From the NCBI RefSeq assembly GCF_009827535.1, contig NZ_WTYN01000001.1:806001-870000 (forward strand): 64,000 nt of DNA, written 5' to 3'. A program made the translations under genes and the position numbers. Of the stretch, positions 44,220 through 53,757 are shown in pieces. Below the pieces are notes generated by a model. That model saw only the letters and a list, made by a program, of their open reading frames with translations. It made no database searches and had not been told where the DNA came from. This stretch comes from Qipengyuania oceanensis. Lineage in GTDB: Bacteria; Pseudomonadota; Alphaproteobacteria; Sphingomonadales; Sphingomonadaceae. Positions within the stretch are counted from its first letter, which is position 1. Every line of letters begins with the position of its first letter.

Positions 44220-45647
44220 TCAGTCCTTCAGCACCCAGGTATCTTTGGTGCCGCCGCCCTGGCTCGAATTGACGACCAGCGAGCCCTTCTTGAGCGCGAC
44301 CCGCGTCAGCCCGCCGGGCGTGATGTCGATCTTGTCGGGCGAGACGAGAACGAAGGGCCTCAGGTCCACGTGACGCGGTGCAAGGCCGTTTTTGGTCAGG
44401 ATCGGACAGGTCGAGAGCGACAGCGTCGGCTGCGCAATGTAGTTGGCCGGCCGTGCCTCGAGCTTCTTGCGGAACTCCGCGATTTCGCCCTTGGTCGCCG
44501 TCGGCCCGATAAGCATCCCGTACCCGCCGGATCCGTGGACTTCCTTGACCACCAATTCGGCAAGGTTGTCGAGCACGTATTTGAGGCTTTCGGGATCGGC
44601 GCAGCGATGCGTCTCGACATTGGGCAGCAATGGCTTCTCGCCGGTGTAGAATTCCACGATCTCGGGCATGAAGGAATAGATCGCCTTGTCGTCGGCGACC
44701 CCGGTTCCGGGCGCATTGGCGATGGTGACGCCGCCGTCGCGATAGACGTCCATCAGCCCCGGCACGCCCAGGACGCTATCCGGGTTGAAGGTCATCGGGT
44801 CGAGGAATTCGTCGTCCACGCGCCGGTAAATGACGTCGACCGGCTCGTAGCCGCGCGTCGTGCGCATGGCGACACGGCCGTCGACGACCCTCAGGTCGCT
44901 TCCCTCGACCAGCTCCGCACCCATCTGGTCGGCGAGAAAGGCATGTTCGAAATAGGCGGAATTGTAGATGCCCGGCGTCAGCACGGCGACCACCGGCTTG
45001 CCGGTCGTCTTGTTCGGCGCGCAGGCCGCGAGGCTCTTGGCCAGCCGCCGCGGATAGTCGGACACCGTTTCGATCGGCACGCGCATGAACAGGTCGGGGA
45101 ACATGCGCATCATCGTTTCGCGATTTTCGAGCATGTAGCTTACGCCCGATGGCGTGCGCGCATTGTCCTCCAGCACGTAGAATTCGTCGGGCCCGGTGCG
45201 TACCAGGTCGATCCCGACGATATGGGTGTAGACCCCGCCCGGCGGCGTGAAACCGACCATGTTCGGAAGCCAGGCCGCGTTGTCGCGCAGCAGCCTTTCC
45301 GGAATACGACCGGCGCGAACGATCTCCTGCCGGTGATACAGATCGTGCATGAAGGCGTTGAGCGCGCTCACGCGCTGCTCGATCCCGCGCGTCAGCTTGC
45401 GCCATTCCTGCGCGGAGATGATCCGCGGCACCATGTCGAAGGGGATCAGCCGCTCTTCGGCTTCGTCGTCGCCGTAGACATTGAAGGTGATGCCGGTCTT
45501 GCGGAAACTGGACTCCGCCTCGTCATGCTTGCGGCGGAGGGCCTTGTTGTCCTGGCCTTCGAACCAGTCGCAGTAGTCGGCGTAGGCGTCGCGTATGCCG
45601 CCGCCGGAGCGGTGCATCTCGTCGAAATTGTCGTCCCAGTTCGCCAT
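44220..45647 (-). CDS. Circularly permuted ATP-grasp type 2 protein (DUF404/DUF407)
   Basis: A 475-residue ligase-like protein. Residues 20-110 are the DUF407 start (ESSFRKTGITFNVYGDDEAE, RIISAQEWRKLTRGIEQR). ATP-grasp elements follow as VGIDLVRTGPDEFYVLEDNA, RTPSGVSYMLENRETMMRMF, and LVVKEVHGSGGYGMLIGP near the end (glycine-rich ATP loop). Such enzymes form amide bonds with ATP; family members are predicted to make short peptides. ATG at 45647 starts MANWDDNFDEMHRSGG; it is the first gene of the Anbu operon. Confidence 0.94.
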   Translation of the reverse strand: MANWDDNFDEMHRSGGGIRDAYADYCDWFEGQDNKALRRKHDEAESSFRKTGITFNVYGDDEAEERLIPFDMVPRIISAQEWRKLTRGIEQRVSALNAFMHDLYHRQEIVRAGRIPERLLRDNAAWLPNMVGFTPPGGVYTHIVGIDLVRTGPDEFYVLEDNARTPSGVSYMLENRETMMRMFPDLFMRVPIETVSDYPRRLAKSLAACAPNKTTGKPVVAVLTPGIYNSAYFEHAFLADQMGAELVEGSDLRVVDGRVAMRTTRGYEPVDVIYRRVDDEFLDPMTFNPDSVLGVPGLMDVYRDGGVTIANAPGTGVADDKAIYSFMPEIVEFYTGEKPLLPNVETHRCADPESLKYVLDNLAELVVKEVHGSGGYGMLIGPTATKGEIAEFRKKLEARPANYIAQPTLSLSTCPILTKNGLAPRHVDLRPFVLVSPDKIDITPGGLTRVALKKGSLVVNSSQGGGTKDTWVLKD

Positions 45648-45730
45648 CAACCCCCGCGATTTGTGCAATGCACCATAGATGGAAAAAGGCCGCTGGCAAG
45701 CCGCCTCACCCTATTAAGGCGCGAAACAGG

Positions 45731-46489
45731 CTAGAGTTCCGCCAGCACCGCGCGGATCGCCTCGGGTGAAAAGGAAAAGCCCATGTGCGTACACCGCAGC
45801 GCGATCGCGCGATCGCGCTCGCCGGGCCTGCCGCAGGCACTGCGCGGACTGACCACCCCGTCGCACGGGCTCCACAAGGCCACCGTTTCGACCGGCGGCT
45901 TGCCGGCGATGTCCGCTTCGATCGGGGGCGAATCGACCCGGTGCCCGGTTACGAACTGGTAGGCACGCCAGGCATTGTTGGCCCTCTGGCTGCCGGAAAA
46001 GGGCGAGCCCATGGTAATGACCTTGTCGACGCACTGGGGATGGCGCTTCGCCAGCTCGCGCGCGAATATCCCGCCGAGGCTCCAGCCCACGAGCGTCACC
46101 TTACCCTCGTACCGCGTGCATATGTCAGCCAGCCGCTTCTCGAGCACGTCGAAGCGTTCCTGCGTCGGTCCCAGGTTGAGGCCCAGGCCCCAGCGTTTGA
46201 CGGTGTGGCCGGCCCGCTCGATCTGCCGTGCCATGTAGCGCATCCGCAGCGGATGGGCGGCGAAGCCGGGCAGCATCATGACCGTTTTCGGGTTATCGGA
46301 CGTGGCAATGTCGAGCGGGCCACGCCGCTTGCGGCGGACCGGCTCTGCCATCCAGTCGAGTTCGCGCAGCAGCAGCTTGAGCGGTGGGGAGGAGACTTGC
46401 TCGGGGCATGGCTCGACCGCGAGCGCCCAGCGCCGGGCAAGTTCCTGGCGATTGGCCGCGACGCTGGTCATGATCGATAGGCTTGCCAT
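45731..46489 (-). CDS. Alpha/beta hydrolase
   Basis: A 252-residue alpha/beta-hydrolase-fold protein: VMMLPGFAAHPLRMRYMARQ, then the nucleophile elbow VTLVGWSLGGIFARELAK (Gly-Trp-Ser-Leu-Gly), MGSPFSGSQRANN, and a C-terminal TVALWSPCDGVVSPRSACGR (Asp) with ALRCTHMGFSF (His). No signal peptide. Function is unknown; the His and Asp positions fit an active esterase. The start is uncertain: ATG at 46489 has GGAG nearby, while 46516 and 46471 are alternatives. It is divergent from uvrB. Confidence 0.82.
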   Translation of the reverse strand: MASLSIMTSVAANRQELARRWALAVEPCPEQVSSPPLKLLLRELDWMAEPVRRKRRGPLDIATSDNPKTVMMLPGFAAHPLRMRYMARQIERAGHTVKRWGLGLNLGPTQERFDVLEKRLADICTRYEGKVTLVGWSLGGIFARELAKRHPQCVDKVITMGSPFSGSQRANNAWRAYQFVTGHRVDSPPIEADIAGKPPVETVALWSPCDGVVSPRSACGRPGERDRAIALRCTHMGFSFSPEAIRAVLAEL

Positions 46490-46637
46490 CACCCTCCAAT
46501 AATGCACGAGTGCCATGAACGGCTCCCGGCCGGTGGCGTCATCTGCCGTTCAACCGCCGACCGAAAACGGGCCTCGGGGCCTGCTCGGCTCGCAAACCGC
46601 CGTTGCACCGGACCGCAGTGTTCCCCATATGTGCGTC

Positions 46638-48833
46638 ATGGCCGAATTGGTGATCAGACGCGGACTGGACGAGCCGGACACGACCGGCGAGTTCGTCCCC
46701 CATAAGCCCGCCCGCCCCGAAAAATCGATGGGCGGACGAAGGTTCGAACTGGTGTCGGATTACGAGCCGGCAGGCGACCAGCCGACCGCGATCGCCGAAC
46801 TGGTGGCGAGCGCGCGCGAGGGGGAGCAGACCCAGACCCTGCTCGGCGTGACCGGCAGCGGCAAGACGTTCACCATGGCCAAGGTGATCGAGGAGTTGCA
46901 GCGCCCGGCCCTGATCCTCGCGCCCAACAAGATCCTCGCCGCCCAGCTCTACGGCGAGTTCAAGAGCTTCTTCCCGAACAACGCGGTCGAGTATTTCGTC
47001 AGCTATTACGACTATTACCAGCCGGAAGCCTACGTGCCGCGGTCGGACACCTACATCGAGAAGGAAAGCTCGGTGAACGAGGCGATCGACCGGATGCGCC
47101 ACTCGGCCACCCGCGCCCTGCTGGAACGCGACGACGTTATCATCGTCGCCTCGGTGTCGTGTCTCTACGGGATCGGCTCGGTCGAGACCTATTCGGCGAT
47201 GATCTTCGATATCAAGACCGGCGAGAGCGTCGACCAGCGCGAGCTGATCCGCAAGCTCGTCGCGCTCCAGTACAAGCGCAATGATGCCGCCTTCGCGCGC
47301 GGCAATTTCCGCGTGCGTGGCGACAATCTGGAACTGTTCCCGAGCCACCTCGAGGATACCGCCTGGCGCATCAGCTTCTTCGGCGACGAGATCGAGGAGA
47401 TCGCCGAATTCGACCCGTTGACGGGCAAGAAGGGCGCGGTGCTGGACAAGGTGCGGGTCTATGCGAATTCGCACTACGTCACGCCGGGACCGACGATGAA
47501 ACAGGCCAGCGCGGCCATCAAGTTCGAGCTCGAGGAACGGCTCAAGGAACTGCACGAGGAAGGCCGCCTGCTCGAAGCCCAGCGGCTGGAGCAGCGGACC
47601 AATTTCGACCTCGAGATGATCGCTGCCACGGGCTCGTGCGCGGGAATCGAGAACTACAGCCGCTTCCTGACCGGGCGGTTGCCCGGCGAACCGCCGCCGA
47701 CGCTGTTCGAGTATTTGCCCGAGAACGCGCTGCTATTCGTCGACGAAAGCCACCAGACCGTGCCGCAGGTCGGCGCGATGGCGCGCGGCGACCACCGCCG
47801 AAAGATCACGCTGGCCGAGTACGGCTTTCGCCTGCCGAGCTGCATCGACAACCGGCCCTTGCGGTTCAACGAATGGGACGCGATGCGCCCGCAGACCTTC
47901 TGCGTTTCGGCGACGCCCGGATCGTGGGAAATGGAACAGACCGGCGGCGTCTTCGCCGAACAGGTTATCCGGCCGACCGGGCTGATCGACCCGCCGGTCG
48001 AGATCAAGCCGGTCGAGGACCAGGTCCAGGATTGCATCGAGGAATGCAAGAAGACTGCGGCCAAGGGATATCGCACGCTCGTCACCACGTTGACCAAGCG
48101 GATGGCGGAAGACCTGACCGAGTTCATGCACGAGGCAGGCGTGCGCGTCCGCTACATGCATTCCGATGTCGAGACGCTTGAACGCATCGAGCTGATCCGC
48201 GACCTGCGGCTCGGCGTCTACGACGTGCTGGTCGGCATCAATCTGCTGCGCGAAGGGCTCGACATCCCTGAATGCGGGCTGGTCTGCATTCTGGATGCCG
48301 ACAAGGAAGGTTTCCTGCGCTCCGAAACCTCGCTCATCCAGACGATCGGACGTGCTGCCCGCAACGTCGACGGGCGGGTGATCCTCTATGCCGACCGGAT
48401 TACTGGCAGCATGGAACGCGCGATGGCGGAAACCGAGCGCCGCCGCGAGAAGCAGCGTGCCTACAACGAGGAACACGGCATCACGCCGACGACGATCAAG
48501 CGCCAGATCGCCGATATCGTCGCGCATACCGCGTCCCAGGACGGGGTGACGGTCGATACCGGTGACGATGAACGCAACAACCTCGTCGGACACAATCTTC
48601 GCGCCTATATCGAGGATCTGGAAAAGCGGATGCGCAATGCCGCGGCCGATCTCGAGTTCGAGGAGGCCGGTCGGCTCCGCGACGAGATACGCCGGCTCGA
48701 AAACGACGAGCTCGGCCTGTCCGATCACGAAAAGAAGGCACCGCTCGTCGGGCGAAGCAACGAAGGCAAGCCGGGGACGCGCAAGACCCGTTACGGGAAG
48801 ACTCGCTACAAGAGGATGGGCGGCAAGCCCTGA
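46638..48833 (+). CDS. uvrB: UvrABC excinuclease subunit B
   Basis: DNA damage-verifying helicase of nucleotide excision repair. The 731 residues contain Walker [21 protein letters not shown], the beta-hairpin region [34 protein letters not shown] (motif II type DESH), [20 protein letters not shown] and the C-terminal UVR motif ([20 protein letters not shown]). ATG at 46638 is used; it is preceded by 35 residues of family-absent N-terminal extension ([18 protein letters not shown]). I see no LexA box (GAAC-N7-GTTC) between 46490 and 46637. Confidence 0.96.
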   Translation: MAELVIRRGLDEPDTTGEFVPHKPARPEKSMGGRRFELVSDYEPAGDQPTAIAELVASAREGEQTQTLLGVTGSGKTFTMAKVIEELQRPALILAPNKILAAQLYGEFKSFFPNNAVEYFVSYYDYYQPEAYVPRSDTYIEKESSVNEAIDRMRHSATRALLERDDVIIVASVSCLYGIGSVETYSAMIFDIKTGESVDQRELIRKLVALQYKRNDAAFARGNFRVRGDNLELFPSHLEDTAWRISFFGDEIEEIAEFDPLTGKKGAVLDKVRVYANSHYVTPGPTMKQASAAIKFELEERLKELHEEGRLLEAQRLEQRTNFDLEMIAATGSCAGIENYSRFLTGRLPGEPPPTLFEYLPENALLFVDESHQTVPQVGAMARGDHRRKITLAEYGFRLPSCIDNRPLRFNEWDAMRPQTFCVSATPGSWEMEQTGGVFAEQVIRPTGLIDPPVEIKPVEDQVQDCIEECKKTAAKGYRTLVTTLTKRMAEDLTEFMHEAGVRVRYMHSDVETLERIELIRDLRLGVYDVLVGINLLREGLDIPECGLVCILDADKEGFLRSETSLIQTIGRAARNVDGRVILYADRITGSMERAMAETERRREKQRAYNEEHGITPTTIKRQIADIVAHTASQDGVTVDTGDDERNNLVGHNLRAYIEDLEKRMRNAAADLEFEEAGRLRDEIRRLENDELGLSDHEKKAPLVGRSNEGKPGTRKTRYGKTRYKRMGGKP

Positions 48834-48855
48834 CCCGAAAAGTGGGCAAGTCGCG

Positions 48856-48878
48856 GCAACGCGATTGCCACGCGTTGC
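48856..48878 (+). repeat. Perfect hairpin between uvrB and lipoprotein gene
   Basis: GCAACGCG-N7-CGCGTTGC, an 8-bp perfect stem 22 bases after the uvrB stop, without a T-run. It may stabilise or end the uvrB transcript. Confidence 0.45.
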
Positions 48879-48902
48879 GCGCGATGGAATAGCGCCGACA
48901 CC

Positions 48903-49493
48903 ATGCGCCCAGCCTTCCCCCTCGGCCTGCTCGCCCTTGCCGCGTGCCAGCCGCCCGCTGCCGACAGCTATGTCGAGCGCAGCGATATCCGCCCGGCCAC
49001 CCGCCAGGCGAGCAAACCCTTGCCCTCGCCCGACACGCAGGGCGCGGTCTGGGCCGAAGTCGAGGGACAGGATCGACTGATCTACGGAAAACCGGGCAAG
49101 GCACCGCTGTTCGCCATCGCCTGCGTCCTGGATGGCGACCAGGTGGGCTTGCGCCTCACCCGCTATTCGCCCGCGGACCGCGGCGCGAAGGCATTCATGG
49201 CAGTCATCGGCAACGGCCATGTCGCGCGGCTGAAAGTCGATGCCGTTCCGGTCGGCGACGTGACGCTATGGCAGGGCGAGACATCGATCGACAATCAGCG
49301 GCTGGAGGCGCTGACCGGTGCGCGCGGCGTGGAAGCCACGGTGCCGGGTGCCGGAACGCTCAAGCTCAATGCCAGCAACCGGCCCGGCGTGCTGATCGAA
49401 CGCTGCCGCGCGATGCAGCGCTCCATCCTGAAGGCTAAGGCTAAGGCCGAGGCCGAGGCCGAGCGGCCAGCTGCGCAAGACCCTCCGGCGTAA
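48903..49493 (+). CDS. Predicted lipoprotein, unknown function
   Basis: A 196-residue lipoprotein (FPLGLLALAACQPPA, lipobox LAAC). The mature region is beta-rich with GAVWAEVEGQDRLIYGKPG, APLFAIACVLDGDQVGLRLT and a Cys pair (AIAC, ERCR) that may be disulfide-bonded. The C-terminus is a repeat-derived tail, KAKAKAEAEAERPAAQDPPA, coded by 6-base repeats at 49431-49463. The last 53 bases overlap the end of the convergent dsbD gene. I do not recognise the family. Confidence 0.75.
   Translation: MRPAFPLGLLALAACQPPAADSYVERSDIRPATRQASKPLPSPDTQGAVWAEVEGQDRLIYGKPGKAPLFAIACVLDGDQVGLRLTRYSPADRGAKAFMAVIGNGHVARLKVDAVPVGDVTLWQGETSIDNQRLEALTGARGVEATVPGAGTLKLNASNRPGVLIERCRAMQRSILKAKAKAEAEAERPAAQDPPA
49431..49463. 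repeat. Tandem 6-base repeat at the overlap of two genes
   Basis: Units aaggct, aaggct, aaggcc, gaggcc, gaggcc and gag in a row. In the plus frame they give KAKAKAEAEAE of the lipoprotein; in the minus frame they give the PRPRP end and TAG stop of dsbD. Confidence 0.85.
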
Positions 49494-51534
49494 GCACCTG
49501 AGGCAATTGCTCGGCGTCGCCACCGGGCTCGTACCAAAGGTAGAGCGGAACGCCCGCCGCACCTTGGCGGGCGAGGAACTCGGCGATTTCCGGATTGCGC
49601 CGCGTGTAGTCGCCGCGAAGACTGATTACCCCGGCCTTATCGAAAGCGGTCTTGGTCGTTTCGCGCTCGATCGCGACCCGCTCGTTGACCTTGCAGGTGA
49701 CGCACCAGTCGGCAGTGAACCACACGAACACGGGCTTTCCGCTCGCCCGCGCAGCGGCCAGTGCGGCCCCGGAAAACGGCTGCGGGGCGAGCAGGCTCTC
49801 GTCCGCTTCCATCGCCTCGCCGGGGCCAGCGCGTGGCACGGTCAAACTGGCGATGATCGCCAGGGCCACGACCGCTCCTGCGAAAATTGTCTGTCCCGGT
49901 GCGCCTTGCCTTTGGCGCTTGCCGAGCGTCGCAAGCAATCCGACGATCACCAGCGCGACCAGTGCTGCCGCGACCAGCGGCACTGTTCCGCCGAATCGCC
50001 ACAGCAGCCAGAAAAGAGCTGCCGCCGTCAGCCCCATGGGCAGAGCCATCCACCGGCGGAACGTCACCATCCAGCCACCGGGCCTGGGCAGCAATCCGCG
50101 TAGCGCAGGAACGAAGCCGATCAGCAGGAACGGAAGCGCAAGCCCGATGCCCAGCGCCACGAACAGCAGCATAGCTTCCAGCGGCGGCAACAGCAGAGCA
50201 GCGCCAAGCGCCGCAGCCATGAACGGCCCCGTGCAGGGCGTCGCCACGAATGCCGCGAGCAGCCCGGTCGCAAAGCTGCCCCGGCTGGTGGGCGGTCCAC
50301 CGGAAATCGACATGCCCGGAACCTCGAACAGGCCCAGGAAGTTGGCCGTTATCGCGACCGCGAGCAGGAACAGCGCGACCACAACTGCCGGCTCCTGCAG
50401 CTGGAAGGCCCAGCCGACCTGCTCGCCCGCCGATCGCAGCAGGAGCAGTCCCGCGCCGAGCGCCGCACAGGCGATCACCACACCTGCGGTATAGGCCAGC
50501 GCATCGCGTCGCGCAGAAATGGCGTCCCCGCCCGCCTTGGCCAGCGCCAGCGCCTTGAGGCTGAGGATCGGGAACACGCAGGGCATCACGTTGAGCAGCA
50601 AGCCGCCTGCCAGCGCTGCCAAGAGCAGGACGAGCAGCGCCGGCGTCTGTGCGCCCGAAGCGAGCGGCTCGCCCCCTTCGAGCGGTACGTCGCCCGGCAG
50701 CGCGGTGAACCGCACGCCTTGGCCTTCGCCGAACGACAGGATCCCGCCGAACTCGCGAAGTTCTCCGGTCGCGGTCTGCCCGGCCCCGGGCGACATCGCG
50801 CCGTCCTTGATCGGCACTTCCGCGACCAGCAGGTCGCCATTGCGTATGAAGGTCTGGATCGCCGCGTAGTCGACCTGGCGACCCTCGCCCAGATCGGGAG
50901 ACGCGACGAAGACGTGCGGCTCGCCAAGACCGATACTCGCAGGAAGCGGGATGCCTATTCTGAGGCGGTTGCCCGAAAATTCGAAGCGCGGATTGCTGTC
51001 GAGTTGCGGCGCGATTGCCGCCCGCCAGGCACCAAAGCGCCCGTCGGTGCGGCTCGTCGCGGGGTCGAGCACGAGCCGGGCGGATTGCGGCACGCAGACC
51101 CTGTCGGTGCAGGCGAGGTAGTCGATCGACAACTCGACGGGTTCGCGATCGGCGACGTTTGCGTTCCGCGGCACCGTGACCGGCACGAGGACGGCGTAGT
51201 CGCCTTCGTAGATGTGGTTCATCAATCCGCCGATCAGCAGCGTTTCGGGAACCGGATAAAGCGGCTCGCCGACCTTCCAGCCCGGCGGCAGCCGCCAGTC
51301 CAGCGTCATGCCCAGCCCCGCATCGCCCGGATTGGACCAGTAGCCGTGCCATTCGGGCGAGCTCGGCGTGAAGTGGAGGGCGAGCAGCCACTCGCTGCCC
51401 GGCTCCGGCTGTCCGTCCGCGACAAGTTCGACGGCCATCTTGCTGCTGTCGAGGCGCGGTTGCGCGTCGGCAGACGGTGCCAACAGGGCAAACAGCAGCA
51501 GGCAGAGCGCCGCCAGCTTGCGCAACCCGTCCAT
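49441..51534 (-). CDS. dsbD: Thiol:disulfide interchange protein DsbD (ScsB-like)
   Basis: Carries electrons from cytosolic thioredoxin to periplasmic thiols. The 697-residue protein has a signal peptide (LAALCLLLFALLAPSADAQ) and an N-terminal periplasmic domain with the pair in LSIDYLACTDRVCVPQSARL. Eight membrane helices follow with the redox Cys in LLNVMPCVFPILSLKAL and AFVATPCTGPFMAAAL, and a C-terminal thioredoxin domain with WFTADWCVTCKVNE. ATG at 51534 precedes the signal peptide. The extreme C-terminus RPRPRP comes from a tandem repeat shared with the convergent lipoprotein gene. Confidence 0.94.
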   Translation of the reverse strand: MDGLRKLAALCLLLFALLAPSADAQPRLDSSKMAVELVADGQPEPGSEWLLALHFTPSSPEWHGYWSNPGDAGLGMTLDWRLPPGWKVGEPLYPVPETLLIGGLMNHIYEGDYAVLVPVTVPRNANVADREPVELSIDYLACTDRVCVPQSARLVLDPATSRTDGRFGAWRAAIAPQLDSNPRFEFSGNRLRIGIPLPASIGLGEPHVFVASPDLGEGRQVDYAAIQTFIRNGDLLVAEVPIKDGAMSPGAGQTATGELREFGGILSFGEGQGVRFTALPGDVPLEGGEPLASGAQTPALLVLLLAALAGGLLLNVMPCVFPILSLKALALAKAGGDAISARRDALAYTAGVVIACAALGAGLLLLRSAGEQVGWAFQLQEPAVVVALFLLAVAITANFLGLFEVPGMSISGGPPTSRGSFATGLLAAFVATPCTGPFMAAALGAALLLPPLEAMLLFVALGIGLALPFLLIGFVPALRGLLPRPGGWMVTFRRWMALPMGLTAAALFWLLWRFGGTVPLVAAALVALVIVGLLATLGKRQRQGAPGQTIFAGAVVALAIIASLTVPRAGPGEAMEADESLLAPQPFSGAALAAARASGKPVFVWFTADWCVTCKVNERVAIERETTKTAFDKAGVISLRGDYTRRNPEIAEFLARQGAAGVPLYLWYEPGGDAEQLPQVLTPEGLAQLAARPRPRP

Positions 51535-51577
51535 TTGCCTTGCCTCGGTCACGGCGCTGGCTCTAGGGATGCAGCCG

Positions 51578-52792
51578 ATGGACGACAAGAAAGACCTTCT
51601 GATCCTGGGCGGCGGCCTCGTCGGCATGACGCTTGCGCTCGCTGCGGCGAAGAAAGGCATTTCCAGCCACGTGGTGGATCGCGCCGATCCGGCCGAACTC
51701 ACCGATGAAGGCTTCGACGGGCGCGCTTCGGCGATTTCCACCGCGAGCTGGAGCCTGTTCCGCAACATCGGGCTCGCCGACAGGCTGGAACCGCACGCCT
51801 GCCACATCGCCTCTATCGCGGTGACCGACCAGATGAAGCCCGGCCGGATCGACTTCCAGCCCGAATCTCACGAGCCGTCGCTCGGACGCATGTTCGCCAA
51901 TCGCGAACTGCGGCTCGCCTTGTTCGAAGCCGCGCGCGAAGAGCCGCTCATTGCCTGGCATTCCAGGGCCGAGATAGTCGAACGGCACCGGGACGATTTC
52001 GGCGTTGCCGCCATTCTTGCCGACGGCAGACGGCTCGAAGCCGCGCTCATGATCGCCGCCGAGGGGCGCGGATCGCCGACGCGCGAGGATGCCGGAATCT
52101 CGATCGCCAAGTGGGATTATTCGCACCGCGCGATCATCGCCGGACTGGTTCATGAAAAGCCGCACGACAATGTCGCGTGGGAAATCTTCTACCCCGCCGG
52201 GCCCTTCGCCCTGCTCCCGATGCTGGACACCGAAAGCGGCGAGCACCGCAGCGCGCTGGTCTGGACCGTGAGCGAAAGCGATGCCGCAGGCACACTCAAG
52301 CTCGGTGACCGCGCCTTCCTCGCCGAAGTCGAGAAGCGGATGGGCGGCATGTTCGGTGAAATCCGCAGCGTGGGTCCGCGCTCGTCCTTCCCGCTCGGGT
52401 TCCACCACACGGCCAGGATCACCGGGCAGCGGCTGGCGCTGATCGGCGATGCCGCGCACGGCATCCACCCGATCGCCGGCCAGGGCCTCAACCTCGGGCT
52501 GAGGGATGTAGGCACGCTGGTCGAGGTGCTCGACGAAGGGCTCAGGCTCGGGCTCGACATCGGCGATGCGCAACTGCTCGCGCGCTACGAACGCTGGCGC
52601 GGCCTCGACAGCTTCATGGTCGCGCTGGCGACCGACGGCCTCACGCGCCTGTTCGGCGTCCCCGGTCAGGCGGCCTCGGCGATCCGGCGCGCAGGCATGG
52701 GCGCGGTCGAACGCATGCCGATGCTCAAGCGCTGGTTCATGGACGAGGCGCGCGGCGTCTCGGGAGACTTGCCGGAACTCTTGAAGAGCTGA
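51578..52792 (+). CDS. UbiH/UbiF-type FAD monooxygenase
   Basis: A 404-residue flavin hydroxylase of the ubiquinone-synthesis family, adding a hydroxyl to the quinone ring precursor. Rossmann motif LLILGGGLVGMTLALAAAKK, RASAISTASWSLFRNIGL, and the FAD-binding RLALIGDAAHGIHPIAGQGL then NLGLRDVGTLVEVLDEG are present. ATG at 51578 has AGGG 9 bases upstream; ATG 51569 is an alternative. Which ring position it hydroxylates (UbiH, UbiI, UbiF or UbiL) cannot be told here. It stands between dsbD (divergent) and the Mic60 homologue (convergent). Confidence 0.9.
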   Translation: MDDKKDLLILGGGLVGMTLALAAAKKGISSHVVDRADPAELTDEGFDGRASAISTASWSLFRNIGLADRLEPHACHIASIAVTDQMKPGRIDFQPESHEPSLGRMFANRELRLALFEAAREEPLIAWHSRAEIVERHRDDFGVAAILADGRRLEAALMIAAEGRGSPTREDAGISIAKWDYSHRAIIAGLVHEKPHDNVAWEIFYPAGPFALLPMLDTESGEHRSALVWTVSESDAAGTLKLGDRAFLAEVEKRMGGMFGEIRSVGPRSSFPLGFHHTARITGQRLALIGDAAHGIHPIAGQGLNLGLRDVGTLVEVLDEGLRLGLDIGDAQLLARYERWRGLDSFMVALATDGLTRLFGVPGQAASAIRRAGMGAVERMPMLKRWFMDEARGVSGDLPELLKS

Positions 52793-52805
52793 CCGGCCAG
52801 ACCGC

Positions 52806-53699
52806 TCAGTTTTCCCGGGCTTCCCCGGCGAGTGGACTGGGCTGGTCGATCCGGTTGCCCGACCCGTCACGCAGCAGGCGGGGTTCGAGAACGGCAGAGG
52901 TTTCGATCAATTCCAGCGCCCGCTGGGCCCCGGCATAGCGCTCCGCATCGGCGATCCACTGGTCGGCCCGATCTGCGCCCGGCAGATTGCGGACTTCCTC
53001 GATCGCTGCCTCGACGCGCCCGCTTTCCAGGAACAGCCGCGCGCGTTCGAGCCGCTTTTCCGGCTGGGGTGAAGGTGCATCCTCGCGGCGGATCACGAAC
53101 AGGCTGCCGAGATCGTTCCACAGCTTGCCGAAACTCGGCTGGTCCTCGCCTTGCGACAGTTCCGGTGCGAGCCCTTCGAGCCGGGCGATCAGCTGATCGA
53201 GCGTGATCGGCTTTCGCGACGCGGCAATAACCGTGCGAACGGCGTTCGGCAGCGCATCACCGAACCGCAGCCGCAGCTGGTCGGCGAGATAGCCGAGCTC
53301 GGCACCGCGTTCCAGCGCGCGCCTGGTGGCAAAAGCGATCAGCAGGCCTTCGGCACGCGCGGCATTGCCGGCCGCCGCTTCCGACTGGAGGTCGAGCCGG
53401 GCAAGCCGCTGTTCGGCGGCCGCAAGCCGTTGCTCGATCCCGCCCTGCTGTTCGGCCACGCGCTCTGCAGCTTCGCTGGCGGTCGCGCTGGGCGACGGGG
53501 TCGGCGACACGCTTTGCGATGGCAAGGGGGATGCAGGGACTTCCGAGGCAACCGTGGCAGGCTCCTCGCCACCCAGCAGCCCGTCGCGCTGGGTGAAATA
53601 GGCGACCACCGCTGCTCCGAAGAGAAACGAGATCAACGCCACGCCGAAAAAGGCGCGTGAAGGGCCGCTCGTTCGGCTCTCGCTCACGAATTTGTCCAT
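52806..53699 (-). CDS. Alphaproteobacterial mitofilin (Mic60) homologue, COG4223
   Basis: A 297-residue inner-membrane protein: one helix at about 17-36 (AFFGVALISFLFGAAVVAY), a Pro/Ser-rich linker (SPLPSQSVSPTPSPSATAS), a short coiled coil at about 78-115, and a mitofilin C-terminal domain. That domain reads GLLIAFATRRALERGAELGY, FGKLWNDLGSLFVIRREDAP, RLERARLFLESGRVEAAIEE and WIADAERYAGAQRALELIET. Mic60 homologues are known next to hemD in alphaproteobacteria and shape inner-membrane curvature. The coiled coil here is much shorter than in most. hemD lies 58 bases upstream. Confidence 0.85.
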   Translation of the reverse strand: MDKFVSESRTSGPSRAFFGVALISFLFGAAVVAYFTQRDGLLGGEEPATVASEVPASPLPSQSVSPTPSPSATASEAAERVAEQQGGIEQRLAAAEQRLARLDLQSEAAAGNAARAEGLLIAFATRRALERGAELGYLADQLRLRFGDALPNAVRTVIAASRKPITLDQLIARLEGLAPELSQGEDQPSFGKLWNDLGSLFVIRREDAPSPQPEKRLERARLFLESGRVEAAIEEVRNLPGADRADQWIADAERYAGAQRALELIETSAVLEPRLLRDGSGNRIDQPSPLAGEAREN

Positions 53700-53757
53700 C
53701 CCGACCTGTTCCACGACCCTAATTCCCGCAGTCTCCCGCTGCAGTGTGTCCGCAGGC

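Noticed and set aside
46490-46637. LexA box upstream of uvrB
   Set aside because: I found no GAAC-N7-GTTC or close variant in the gap, so SOS control is not supported here.
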